From Euperipatoides rowelli (Eukaryota; Onychophora; Udeonychophora; Euonychophora; Peripatopsidae): a stretch of DNA of 11,645 nucleotides. The stretch is from assembly GCA_003024985.2 (NCBI GenBank), contig PXIH01S0010415.1; one strand, 5' to 3'. Positions 1 through 8,692 of this stretch are shown here, in pieces. Under the pieces are notes generated by a model. It did not search any database. It was not told the DNA's origin and saw nothing but the letters and a program-made list of their open reading frames with translations. Position numbers and translations under genes: made by a program. Each line of letters begins with the position of its first letter. Positions within the stretch are counted from its first letter, which is position 1.

Positions 1-1190
1 TTATAGTAATTAATTATCTTTGAAAAACAATAATAAAAAAAAATTAAAAAAACCCTTACATTTGACCTTTAACTGCTACATGGAAATGTTCAATGCTCTA
101 ATGGACCAATGGTATAAATTCAAAGACATACTATATACAGTATAAAAATAAAAATAACAGTGAAATACATGCTAAAATATTTATTAAAAACATTATAACA
201 AAAATAATGAATTAAGAATGAAACAGAAACATTATTTAAACTACCGGTAATTTATTTATTTTATATACAGTATTATATATGGTACATTACAATGCAAATA
301 TACAATATACTTAAACAAAAACAATGTAGGCCTAGTATTTGAGGTTGAATAAAAAAACATGTTGATTTTAATTTACAAGATTTTAGTAATACATAGTAGT
401 AATCAAAGTTAAACTAAACAAATCCATAAAAACACACAAAACTTTTCTGAAAAATATACAGATGAAGATATTTTCCACAGTCGATTTGGTTGCAAACTAA
501 CAATTTCCATGTCAATTATCATACGCTAAAAGAAAATGTTCAGCCACAGTATTATCATTAAAAGTAGTTATTGAATATTCTTAACTTTCTTACAAATTAA
601 TATTTACATTCAAATAAGTTGTTCAGGTCTAAGTAGAAACAGCAATCACATTCCATTTTGTGAAAATTAAGACAGTAACGCCATCTAACTGACATTTTCA
701 ACACTAATTAATAAAATACATTCCAAGTTTATTTTGTCATTTACTCTTACTTTACTACAATGCCTTTAATTTTTGTTTCTTGCTATTTATTATGTTCAGA
801 ACAATGGATTAGTTTGTGAATTGTAGTATGGTAATAAAGATGTTTATCTTTTCACAACATTGCTATACATTTAATTCAAGGTTTTTAATGGTCAAACATT
901 CCATGGTCAATGTGTTTCCCCAAAAAGTCGAAAAATGGAACCTGATTGCTCTTCCCACTGAAGCCTTACATGGCATCAAAGAGTATGCCTTTTGCAATAC
1001 TGATTACTAAATCAAATGGATAGATTGTTTACTCAGAAGTACAATTTGAACACTTGTTTCTATGTCTTAACACACTTTCAATAAATTTATTTCAGCAAAT
1101 GACATCAAAGAAGAGACCTACAGACAAAGCAATTTGTGACAATAAACAAATTTAAACAAACTTGACAATGATTTATTTTTGTTAATTTTA
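1..1190. other. AT-rich non-coding DNA, no gene seen
   Basis: No frame in this stretch has recognisable protein similarity. The longest plus-strand frame (816-1010, 64 codons) has biased, low-information composition and no domain motif. Two copies of a TATACAGTAT motif (about 136 and 264) and one TAGGCCTA palindrome (327-334) are the only items that recur elsewhere in the window. I see no promoter, RNA gene or mobile-element terminus here. Confidence 0.6.
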
Positions 1191-1195
1191 TAATG

Positions 1196-1237
1196 TCGGA
1201 GGCATTTATGTCCCAGTAACGACATAAATGCCTCCGA
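1196..1237. repeat. Perfect 17-bp inverted repeat (hairpin) with 8-nt loop
   Basis: The arm at 1196-1212 (TCGGAGGCATTTATGTC) is the exact reverse complement of 1221-1237, with loop CCAGTAAC at 1213-1220. Pairing stops abruptly on the outside (G at 1195 against A at 1238). The arms are clearly GC-richer than the surrounding AT-rich DNA, so this is not low-complexity self-pairing. It could be a young foldback or MITE remnant, a structured RNA hairpin, or a terminator-like structure. A 17-bp stem is short for a metazoan pre-miRNA. No target-site duplication is obvious. Confidence 0.85.
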
Positions 1238-1330
1238 AAATAATTCTGTGGAGGCGGGTGAATAACCTCCAGATTTGCAGCCGACATGGGCAGAGACAGA
1301 CACTGGTGGTGCCGATGTCAAAACTAATAT
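1238..1330. other. GC-richer islet next to the hairpin
   Basis: This stretch has distinctly more G and C than its flanks and contains the near-repeated words GCCGACATG (about 1280) and GCCGATGTC (about 1311). On the minus strand two overlapping frames of 60 and 67 codons run through it and on into the hairpin. I do not recognise either protein. It may be the remnant of a mobile element or of an exon, but neither is demonstrated. Confidence 0.35.
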
Positions 1331-1646
1331 CTAAATTTGATATGCAAGCATAGATAGTAAACAAATAATGTACATATAATAACGGTTGGGTAACAATTGT
1401 TTCATTTTCCTTAAAATTAGATATTTTGGAACGTGATGCATATAGGCTAATTAATACTTAAAGATATTCATATTTATGGCTGTCTGCAAATAAAAATCAA
1501 AACAAGAATAAATGGATTATCATCTTAACATTTTCAAACTTGCAATCAATACAGTAGCTACACAAATTCTTAATTTTGAAAGATTGCTGTCAATTGGAAG
1601 TTAGCAATCGCTAAACATTGTGCCAGGCTTTGCACGAATATATATA
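1331..1646. other. AT-rich spacer, nothing recognised
   Basis: Unique-looking AT-rich sequence with no frame of interest on either strand. One TAGGCTA word occurs at about 1443. Confidence 0.55.
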
Positions 1647-1841
1647 GTGTGTGTGTGTATGTATATACTGCATATGAGGGTTGGCAAAAAAAACGTATTT
1701 ACCCCCCGCCCCCCAAAAAAAAAACTTGTTTTTTTGGTTTACACTGTTTTTTTGGTTTAAACCAAAAAAAAAAAAAAAACGGTTTTTGCCAACCTTGTTG
1801 TATATAATATAATATACATTACATATACACACACACACACA
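1647..1841. mobile_element. Foldback/MITE-like element with GGTTGGCAAAAA arms between GT and AC microsatellites
   Basis: GGTTGGCAAAAA at 1679-1690 is mirrored by its exact reverse complement at 1783-1794. Outside the arms the symmetry continues loosely: a (GT)n/TA tract at 1647-1667 faces a TA/(AC)n tract at about 1801-1841, so the whole ~195 bp could fold. Inside are a C/A-rich tract (1692-1724), two direct copies of GTTTTTTTGGTTTA (about 1729 and 1746) and a perfect 24-bp palindrome centred on GGTTTAAACC (1747-1770). The AGGGTTGGC-like terminus resembles hAT-type inverted repeats, but I could not find a clean 8-bp target duplication. Class assignment is therefore uncertain; foldback structure is certain. 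Confidence 0.65.
1747..1770. repeat. Perfect 24-bp palindrome at the core of the foldback element
   Basis: Seven T, GGTTTAAACC, then seven A form an exact palindrome with its axis at 1758/1759. It lies midway between the GGTTGGC arms, consistent with a nested inverted repeat. Confidence 0.85.
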
Positions 1842-2418
1842 GTACATAGCCTAAATTACTATAAGCTACTGTCAATGGGACATGAGAACCATAAGCCCAA
1901 AAATAAATTACATCATAACAATAGCTATACAACAAAATGAACACAATGTTTTGAAAAATTAGAAGTTTTAATAACCACAAATTAAGCTGGAGGATTTTAG
2001 ACAGCATGTATTCACTAATTCTAGGTTTAAAAAAAAAAAAAAAAAAATTATTTTTCAGAAATAACACAATTTAATGATATTTTACACAGCTAGGTATTTT
2101 TTTTAAAAAAAAAAGATTTGTTTAGGGATTAAGAAAAGTAGCATCAATATTATTATATTTTGAGTACTGATATCTCTTTTTGGCTTAAAAAAATTTTTTT
2201 TACAGTCATTTCATTTCTGGAAAAAAAAAAGTATGCATTATATCAGAGGGTAATTTAAATTTTAAGAAGTAGATTTTTTAAATTCTCTATGAAGAAATAA
2301 AAGGTTTAACATAAGAACCGTCTGTGTTCAAAAATCTAAGTATTTTTTTTGCATAAGAAGATAATATACCTTTTTTTTTCCTTGTAAGCTTATCTTTTTT
2401 TCTTATTTGTATCATAAT
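1842..2418. other. AT-rich spacer with long A/T runs, no gene
   Basis: Contains a 19-nt A run at 2029-2047 and several shorter A or T runs. The minus-strand frame at 1819-2067 is only a read-through of poly-T (polyphenylalanine) and is not a gene. No RNA gene or repeat boundary recognised. Confidence 0.55.
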
Positions 2419-3027
2419 GTCTGATGTAGTGATGTGCCATTCGAATAAAAATTATTCGTTTATTCGAATATTCACTTTTATTCGACTATTCGATTATTAA
2501 AAAAGCATTCTAATATTTTTGAAGTGAATGATTTTTCATGGAAATTCATTCAACTATTCACTGACTATTCAAAAAAATTTTATTCAAATAATTACGACCA
2601 AATAATTAATTCACATACATTCGGAATAGTTGTTCATTTGATTCAACTAACACTATGATTCAAATGGATTTCTACTCGAACGCTAACGTAAAAATTTGTT
2701 GAACTATTTCATTCATTTGTGTATTATAGTCTCATGTATTTTACTTTATTTTTTAATTGTATGAAACAATAATCAATATTCAGAAACAATACTCACAGTT
2801 CTAATTGGTTGTGTTTATTAATCCAAATTAATAGGTTACAATACCACTAATTATTTGAATATTGTTTCTATAAACTATTAAATTTCCACTCGAGTTGATA
2901 AGCTTATTCATTGTTCAAAAACAAAACCATTCGAATATTTTATTCGAATATTTATTCGAATTATTTTATTCGACTACCACTTATTCGATTATTAAAAGTA
3001 TTTGATTATCCCAACACTACTCTGATG
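2419..3027. mobile_element. 593-bp ATTCGAATA-rich MITE, probably hAT-type, with flanking duplications
   Basis: The element is taken as 2427-3019. Its left end TAGTGATGTG and the reverse complement of its right end, TAGTGTTGGG, match at 8 of 10 positions and have the TAGTG/CAGTG start typical of hAT elements. The flanking octamers GTCTGATG (2419-2426) and CTCTGATG (3020-3027) match at 7 of 8 positions, as expected for a slightly aged 8-bp hAT target duplication. Internally there are eleven ATTCG words crowded into both ends, so that TTCGAATA palindromes pair across the element. The two ends also share direct-orientation copies of ATTCGATTATTAAAA. The middle has an imperfect inverted pair around AGAAACAATA (about 2780 and 2860). 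No transposase reading frame exists, so it is non-autonomous. Confidence 0.7.
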
Positions 3028-3658
3028 TAATAATCGGACAAACTGTACAAGCCTTGTGCTTAAACTTTTAGAATAAATAAATAAATAAATAAAAAAATTG
3101 AGGTAGTGGTTCTTTGGATAAAATTAATAGACATGAAAAGACATTTTTAACTTTATTAAAGTAAATTATTTTTGTGCAAAGACAGCTTATTTAAAATAAG
3201 TTTTTTTTTTTTTTTTAATATCTGTACGTTGAAAATCTTTCTTGCAAGTATCTTTAATGAAACTAGAATGCAACTTCCTCATACATCAAACAGTTATTTT
3301 ATATACTGTATATACTACTAGGCATAATTTCTGGGTGCTTCTATTTTTATGAAATTGTTTTATTTACAGAATGGTGTTTGAATTATTAGTAGGCATTTGA
3401 ACCATTAATAGGCATTAGTAGCCTACTGAATGTATAAAGACTACACATAAGTTGTCAAGCAAAGAAAATTTTGTTTCTACAGCTAGGAACCATCCATTGA
3501 TTAGTTCGGGTGCTTTAGACTTAAAGACAATACAAATTCAAAGGAATACAGATTTTCACATCAGAATGAGAAGACAAAAAAAAAAAGTGGACATAAAAAT
3601 ATAATAAAAATAATATAATGCCCCTACATTAATCAGAATACTTGTTTTATTACCTGAT
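3028..3658. other. AT-rich spacer with microsatellite, no gene
   Basis: Holds an (AAAT)n tract at 3072-3097 and a 16-nt T run at 3201-3216. A TATACTGTATATAC near-palindrome lies at about 3302. An AGTAGGC/GCCTACT pair at about 3389-3426 lies near repeated TAGGCATT words. No coding signal. Confidence 0.5.
3072..3097. repeat. AAAT tetranucleotide microsatellite
   Basis: Five consecutive AATA/AAAT units followed by an A run. Confidence 0.85.
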
Positions 3659-3679
3659 GGATAACACAAAGTGTTATCC
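3659..3679. repeat. Perfect 9-bp hairpin GGATAACAC-AAA-GTGTTATCC
   Basis: Two exact 9-nt inverted arms with a 3-nt loop. It sits 24 nt beyond the poly(A) side of the HP1 pseudogene, so it may be pre-insertion flank rather than part of the retrocopy. Confidence 0.8.
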
Positions 3680-3703
3680 GTGTCAAAAATTATTGAACAG
3701 CAG

Positions 3704-3718
3704 TTTTTTTTTTTTTTT
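3704..3718 (-). other. Poly(A) tail of the HP1 retropseudogene
   Basis: Fifteen T on the plus strand, equal to A15 on the pseudogene strand, located about 107 nt after its stop codon. No canonical AATAAA is visible just before it on that strand, so the tail is inferred from position. Poly-T runs are common in this window, which is the main caveat. Confidence 0.6.
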
Positions 3719-4139
3719 CATATAACATCACCATAAGCTTAGTCAGCAGATATTTAGCAGGTTCCCCCCCTCTCCATAAAATTATCAAACCTGCATTGAA
3801 GACCAGAACAAATTTCCAGCCTGGTTTACAAAGTTATAACATCATTAGCTTCATTTTCATCATCATCGTTACTCGTATGACAAGTCAATCTTTTTCGTAG
3901 AATTGAATCACTATTTGTGGATACCTCAAATGTGTCTAGCAGGTACCAAATCAGATTCATCACTGCCTTTCCATTTCATCAGAAACATAAGTTCCCAAAT
4001 CTACTATTATCCTTTCAGGTTCAAGGCTACGGTCAAACCCCCGTGGCTTATTTTCATCTTTTTAGAACCCGCCCCCGTCATTAGCTTTACGTTTTTTCCC
4101 GGTAGTATCACCTTTTTCGGATTCTTCATATTCAGAAAT
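3704..4139 (-). pseudogene. HP1/CBX chromoshadow-domain retropseudogene, 5'-truncated, poly(A)-tailed
   Basis: Read on the minus strand, three adjoining pieces in shifted frames reproduce the C-terminal half of heterochromatin protein 1. About 4139-4005 gives an acidic/basic hinge (SEYEESEK, GKKRKAND) followed by KPRGFDRSLEPERII. About 3996-3926 gives ELMFLMKWKGSDESDLVPAR. About 3924-3826 gives YPQIVIQFYEKRLT and an acidic tail (NDDDENEAND) ending in TAA at 3826-3828. In intact HP1 the chromoshadow domain dimerises and binds PxVxL partners at heterochromatin. Here it cannot be made: an in-frame TAA lies at 4062-4064, a TGA at 3926-3928, and there are two small frameshifts. The conserved Trp of RLTWH is Cys (complement of 3880-3882). 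No chromodomain is found upstream. About 107 nt beyond the stop, the strand carries a 15-nt A tail (T run at 3704-3718). No introns interrupt the homology, which supports LINE-type retroposition. I could not find target duplications. The overlapping plus-strand frame at 3903-4142 is an antisense shadow. Confidence 0.88.
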
Positions 4140-6163
4140 TAAGTATTGTCAAGTGACATTTTCTTCTTGTTATAGTCAAAGGCTGATCATTTTTCAAACC
4201 CTTCGGGATTTCATTTCCAAGAAGGTGAATATAAAACTTTATTTAGATGGTTTAGTGGACTTGAAAGAAATCAAGAATGGTGTACACAGCCACGATTTGA
4301 GGCTTTTATTCTATATAATAGGGTTAACTTCAAGGGTATACCGTATACATCAAGACGATGAAAAAACATGGCTTTATTGTTTAATAATTTCATGTAAAAC
4401 GCAACTATGAGTGAGATAGTTTATTCTTTTATAATACCTGATTTAGATTGAAAATCATTAAAATCAGATGATGGATACATCAAGGGAATATCGTGAGTGA
4501 AGATTGGGTGGAGAAAATTATAACAGGCATAAAGATATACAACTGTTGGCCATTGTATTGACCGCAGATCGCATATAGTCTTTAAATTGTACGATTCTAA
4601 ATCTTCTTAAGATTCATTAATTGGAGTAACCTAGTAATGTGTAACCAGCGAAGATCAGCCACCAAGATATTTCAGTATCTAGACCTCCTTATTTAACCAA
4701 CAACACAAGTTGATCCATTATCTACATCACTCCATTTGTATTCCCAGTCATTTCACCTGACACCACAATGACATTTAAAGTAGATATGCTAAAAATCATG
4801 TCAAATGATTGTAAACTTCAGAGCTAAGAAGTTAGCTTTCTTAAAGGACAATCTAATGAACAACCAGAAGTTATTGTACATGATTACAAGCTGGAGTTAT
4901 CAGTTTTCAATATACAGTAATACATAAAGATTACAACACTGATTGCATTTCAGCAAAATAAAGATTCTCTCCTGTAGTCAAGAAATAAGACTGTCTGTGC
5001 AAAAAGGGATTATTTCCCCCTTCAAATTCAGTTTTTCGACAAACAAAAATAATTGCCATCAAGTTTTATTTTCATCAAGAGGGAAATATTTGCTTAATAT
5101 ATCCCGCCCCTTTTTATTTCACATATTCCTTATACACAGCCGTTATTTCCTTTTTAAATTTTTTTAAATATTAACTCTCTCTTTTCACCATGTATCTAAT
5201 TAACTTTTATTCAAATTGGGAAATTTAGAAAGTGGACGAGCCAGCTTGTTTCATTTTTTTTTCTTTACACAAGACACTAGCTAACAAATAAACAATTTGG
5301 ATGTTTCTATTTTCATTTTGCTATTTTTTTTTTAATCATTGAAATTTATTACATATAGTTGTCGAAGATCCTCTAGCTTAAAGAATATAGTTTTTGATGC
5401 AAATAAAAATGTTTTATTGATGATGAGTTTACATGGGTACCTATAATATAAATATACAATTATCATCAAACTTAAAACAATCATTAAATTATTCAAATAA
5501 ACTAAAGGATAATGAATACAAGTGAAACAAGTGCAAATGACATTACAGTAGAATAGAATGAAATTCTGTAGCAACTACAAGAAAATTATAATACATATAA
5601 TTTTATAATTATATGCATTATAATACATATGGTAATACATACTAATGGGAAGTTGAACTAATATTGAAACGCCATTTCTATTGATATTTTTTTCCACCAG
5701 ATATTTCAATAACAGTAAATAATTACATGGTTAAGTCAATGATAAATTTATACAATATATTCATTTTATATACAACCGCAAACAAATGCATTTTTTCTAT
5801 CCTCAAATATCAATAGTGTTGAGAAACAAAGTTTATTTGATTTTTCCATTATGTTTAGATTGTTTTTGAAGATTACCAATTCGAAAATAATTGATCATTT
5901 CCCTAGCTAGTTTCACAATATTAAACAAGAGAAATGTTCAATAAAAAATTCTAATTGAAAATATATTTATATTAAATTATTTTTATTTGGATTTTTATAC
6001 AAAATGTAAAAGTATTAGAGAACAATTAATGTATGGTACATTAATATTTTTAAAAAAGTGCCAAGATTGTAAAAAAAAAAAAAAAAAGTCATAGGCCTGT
6101 AGTATGTAGTTTGAGTTCTCATTGTGTATAGAGAGACAAAAGAATTAACTAATTTAACATTAG
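4140..6163. other. 2-kb AT-rich region, no gene recognised
   Basis: Frames of up to 85 codons (for example 4153-4410 and 4943-5167 plus, 5332-5574 minus) have no recognisable motifs and look like chance openings in AT-rich DNA. I searched the minus strand from 4140 upward for an HP1 chromodomain belonging to the pseudogene and did not find one. At 5584-5636 an AT-only stretch repeats ATTATAATACATAT and contains the palindrome TATAATTTTATAATTATA-like pairing; this is probably low complexity. A 17-nt A run lies at 6071-6087. Confidence 0.5.
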
Positions 6164-6208
6164 TTGGTCCAAAATGTACCTATAGGTACCATATATTGCA
6201 ATTTCCCA

Positions 6209-6450
6209 AAGGAAAATAAATCCACAGGAAAGAGTAAAACTATAAGAAATGGAAGTGTCTGTAAGAAAGCAAATGCACATGAAAGAGTACAGTTACAAGA
6301 AATGGAAATACCCAAAGAAGTAAATCCACACGAAAGAAGGAAATGTATGGCAATAGGAAATTTCCAAAACAGACGTAGATCCGTGTAAAGGAAAAAAATC
6401 TATGGTAAATTGAAAGTTCCCGTAGGGAAGTAAATCCATTACCATTCCGT
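6209..6450. repeat. Decayed ~53-bp minisatellite, about 4-5 copies
   Basis: The anchor word TAAATCCACA or a variant recurs at 6217, 6270, 6321, 6376 and 6431, spacings of 53, 51, 55 and 55 nt. Between anchors each unit has a GAAAG-type purine block and a GGAAAT/CCCAAAG-type block. The copies are considerably diverged. A plus-strand frame at 6164-6388 shows the unit as 17-18-residue repeats (for example KSTGKSKTIRNGS, NAHERVQLQEME, NPHERRKCMAIGN). It ends at a TAA at 6386-6388, just after the fourth anchor. It may be a non-coding minisatellite or the remnant of a repeat-encoding exon. Confidence 0.65.
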
Positions 6451-7030
6451 AAAAACCTCAAGAAAAATAAGTAATGTAAAAGACGAATGTACTAAATTCT
6501 ACCTAGTCATACACTGTGGTATGTTTAAAACTTAGATTCAATGTATTTTTAGAACATTGAAAAGAAACATGGATTACGAGTGGTTTAATTTAACGAGAAA
6601 TTCAGTAAACGTTGAAGAATGCTCAACTCGCTAATTCACCAAAGATCTAGTTAACAAGGGTCTCTTTATCATTTAATATTAAGAAAATATTATTCACTTC
6701 TTGAATATTTTCTCAGGGAATAAGTTATTTAATACAGAAAACATTTACAAAATTAGAATTTGCATTGTAATTAACCTCAGTGCTAAAACTTACCATCAAA
6801 AACTGCTTCTAAGGTCATATTATTTGAAAAAAAAAAAACACACACACACACAACATTTGAAACATTTTAGCTCAGAATTTGTCTAATCCAAAAAAGTTTT
6901 CTGTAAAAAGGGTACAGCAAAGTTGTGTAATAAAATTTTGGTGGTAATAGCTATCAGTTGACTTGTTTTACATGCTGTCACTCAAGTAACTCCATACCAA
7001 ATAAGTTAACATAACTCCAAAGTGGCTAAA
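6451..7030. other. AT-rich spacer with CA microsatellite, no gene
   Basis: Contains an A12 run followed by (CA)7 at 6827-6852. The plus-strand frame at 6701-6886 ends in this low-complexity tract and is not considered a gene. Confidence 0.5.
6827..6852. repeat. A-run plus (CA)7 microsatellite
   Basis: Twelve A followed by seven CA dinucleotides, a pattern often left by retroposon tails but with no recognisable retroposon body beside it. Confidence 0.8.
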
Positions 7031-7168
7031 ATCAAGTCATACTAAATTGTAATTATTTGTAATACACAGTATATCAATTTAATCTGGTTTATTTAAGGAT
7101 TAGTCAAGTCACACAAAATAGTCATCATTTGTAATACACAGTATAACGTTTTAAACTGGCTTAAGGAA
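7031..7168. repeat. Diverged tandem duplication, two ~72-bp units
   Basis: TCAAGTCA at 7032 and 7104, and TTTGTAATACACAGTATA at 7056 and 7128, are each 72 nt apart. AATCTGGTTTATTTAAGGAT in the first unit corresponds to AAACTGGCTTAAGGAAT in the second. The units are about 7031-7102 and 7103-7168 and are visibly diverged, so the duplication is not recent. Confidence 0.75.
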
Positions 7169-8692
7169 TAGATGGATCTTGAATGTTTTATATTTATTTT
7201 CTATAGTTTTAATATTATTGTATATTATGTTTAGTGGGTTAAAGAAAAGAAGGCACAATTATTTTTGTTTTAAATATTTTTTTAAAAAAGTATTTTATAT
7301 TTGATGGGTTAATTAAAAAAAATGTATTTTATTTTATATTTGGGGCTCGGATTTTAAAAATAAAGATTTTATGCTCCATGATGAGGGAATAGTGTAGTTA
7401 TTTATGATTTATTGTCATGAAAAGATACTCAAGATTTGCAAAAAAAAATTATGTACTTTTTCAATATTTCTCATTTATTTCCAATAAAACTATCACCAAA
7501 TGTTTGTTTAAAAAAAAATCTATTTATGTTAATGTATTCAATTTCTACTAGCTTAATAAACTAGGTTAGTAGAAGATTGGCATTTAAAAAAAAAATTATT
7601 AAAACTTTGATTTCAAGATTACAAGTGAAAATATCTACATGTTTATTAAAAAAATCTTCATATTACACTTTTTACCAAAAAAAAAAAAACACGACAAACA
7701 TTATTTAGAAAACGATGGAAAAATTGTTGAATCCATTTATTCTCTATATAGGCCTACCATAATTCTTAAAATTCACTTAGTAAATTTATTTTTTTATTGT
7801 TTTAAATGTCCTATAATGTCAAATGTTTGTTGAAGGATAAAACTTGTTTATTTTTTATCAATGTCTTGGGCTACCAAATACTAGATTTAAAAGGGGGTTT
7901 TATGAAAAAAAAAATGGGGGAGCCATATTATTATAGATAGACTATTACATGCATGAAAATACAGAAGTTGGATAACTTTCTTAAAAAAAAAAAAAAAAAA
8001 AAAAAAAATTAAAGTATATACTGTAATAGGCTATTTCAAATCTATCTTAGAATGTATTTAAATAGAAGAAAAAAATTAGAATACCGATACTCTTGTGTTC
8101 TTTCCAAGGCATACGTTTAAGAGCTGGAAAATTTTTTAGGGAAAGCACCTCATTTTGAAGTAAGCTGATTAGTGTGGGGGGGGGGGGGAAATCATTACAC
8201 GCCAAAGATAAAAATTAAGGAAAAAGAACGAACATTACTTGCTAAAGTTTATTAGAATACAATCATCTTGAGCAAATAGTGACCAGTTAAAGCTATTGTT
8301 TTCATGATTTTTTAATACAACTGTTTTTAAATTGTCATTTTTACCAAAAATTGGAAGTTTTATAAAATTTGGATCACAATTACAGGTTTTGTTTGCAATG
8401 CAACCAAAGATAGATAGCACAATTTGTATAAGACATTAGATTTTGAATCAAAAACAAAATAATAATGAGCAGATACACAGTGTTAATCATTAATCCTAGT
8501 TTGAAGCTTTGGACAAGAATATATGCCCAAATTAAAGAGTCTTTTAGAGAGAGACATATCACTAATGAAACTTTAGTGTTGGCAATCCATGGAAATCAGA
8601 TATTTACACTATTTTCTATTATAAATATACCGTAATTAAAGATGTTTGCAATCATTTTGAAAGAGGAGGGGGGGGGGGGCAGTATGAAAAGC
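7169..8692. other. AT-rich region with homopolymers, no gene
   Basis: Related phrases TTTAGTGGGTTAA (about 7230), ATATTTGATGGGTTAA (about 7298) and ATATTTGGGGCTC (about 7335) hint at a short degraded repeat. An uninterrupted A26 tract is at 7983-8008 and a G13 tract at 8176-8188. G12 follows at 8668-8679. Frames at 7639-7833 (plus) and 8235-8420 and 8380-8562 (minus) show no recognisable protein features. Confidence 0.5.
7983..8008. repeat. Poly(A) tract, 26 nt
   Basis: Longest pure A run in the window. No gene-like or retroposon-like body is recognisable on its 5' side. Confidence 0.85.

Noticed and set aside
816-1010. 64-codon plus-strand frame starting with ATG
   Set aside because: No recognisable domain, no supporting signals, and length within what AT-rich DNA gives by chance.
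1611-1847. 78-codon minus-strand frame
   Set aside because: It is a read-through of the GT/AC microsatellites and poly-T of the foldback element (Cys/Val and polyPhe runs).
3903-4142. 79-codon plus-strand frame
   Set aside because: It is the antisense shadow of the minus-strand HP1 chromoshadow pseudogene.
4321-4330. GGGTTAACTT as a second piggyBac-type terminus
   Set aside because: It faces the same way as the true right terminus, lies over 5 kb from the transposase relic and lacks the CTCTAAAG continuation.
4153-4410. 85-codon plus-strand frame, and a possible chromodomain on its opposite strand
   Set aside because: Neither strand shows chromodomain landmarks such as YLLKWKG or NTWEPE; a WK…PEGFEK-like phrase on the minus strand at about 4190-4215 is too weak to call.
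5584-5636. AT-only inverted repeats as a functional hairpin or origin
   Set aside because: Self-complementarity is expected from sequence made almost only of A and T; no higher-information motif accompanies it.
6771-6780. TTAACCTCAG as the missing left piggyBac terminus
   Set aside because: Matches only the first six bases of the right terminus and sits about 2.8 kb before the coding relic.
7228-7345. Repeated GGGTTAA/GGGGCTC phrases as transposon ends
   Set aside because: Similarity is limited to short AT-rich phrases in one orientation, with no paired inverted terminus or target duplication.
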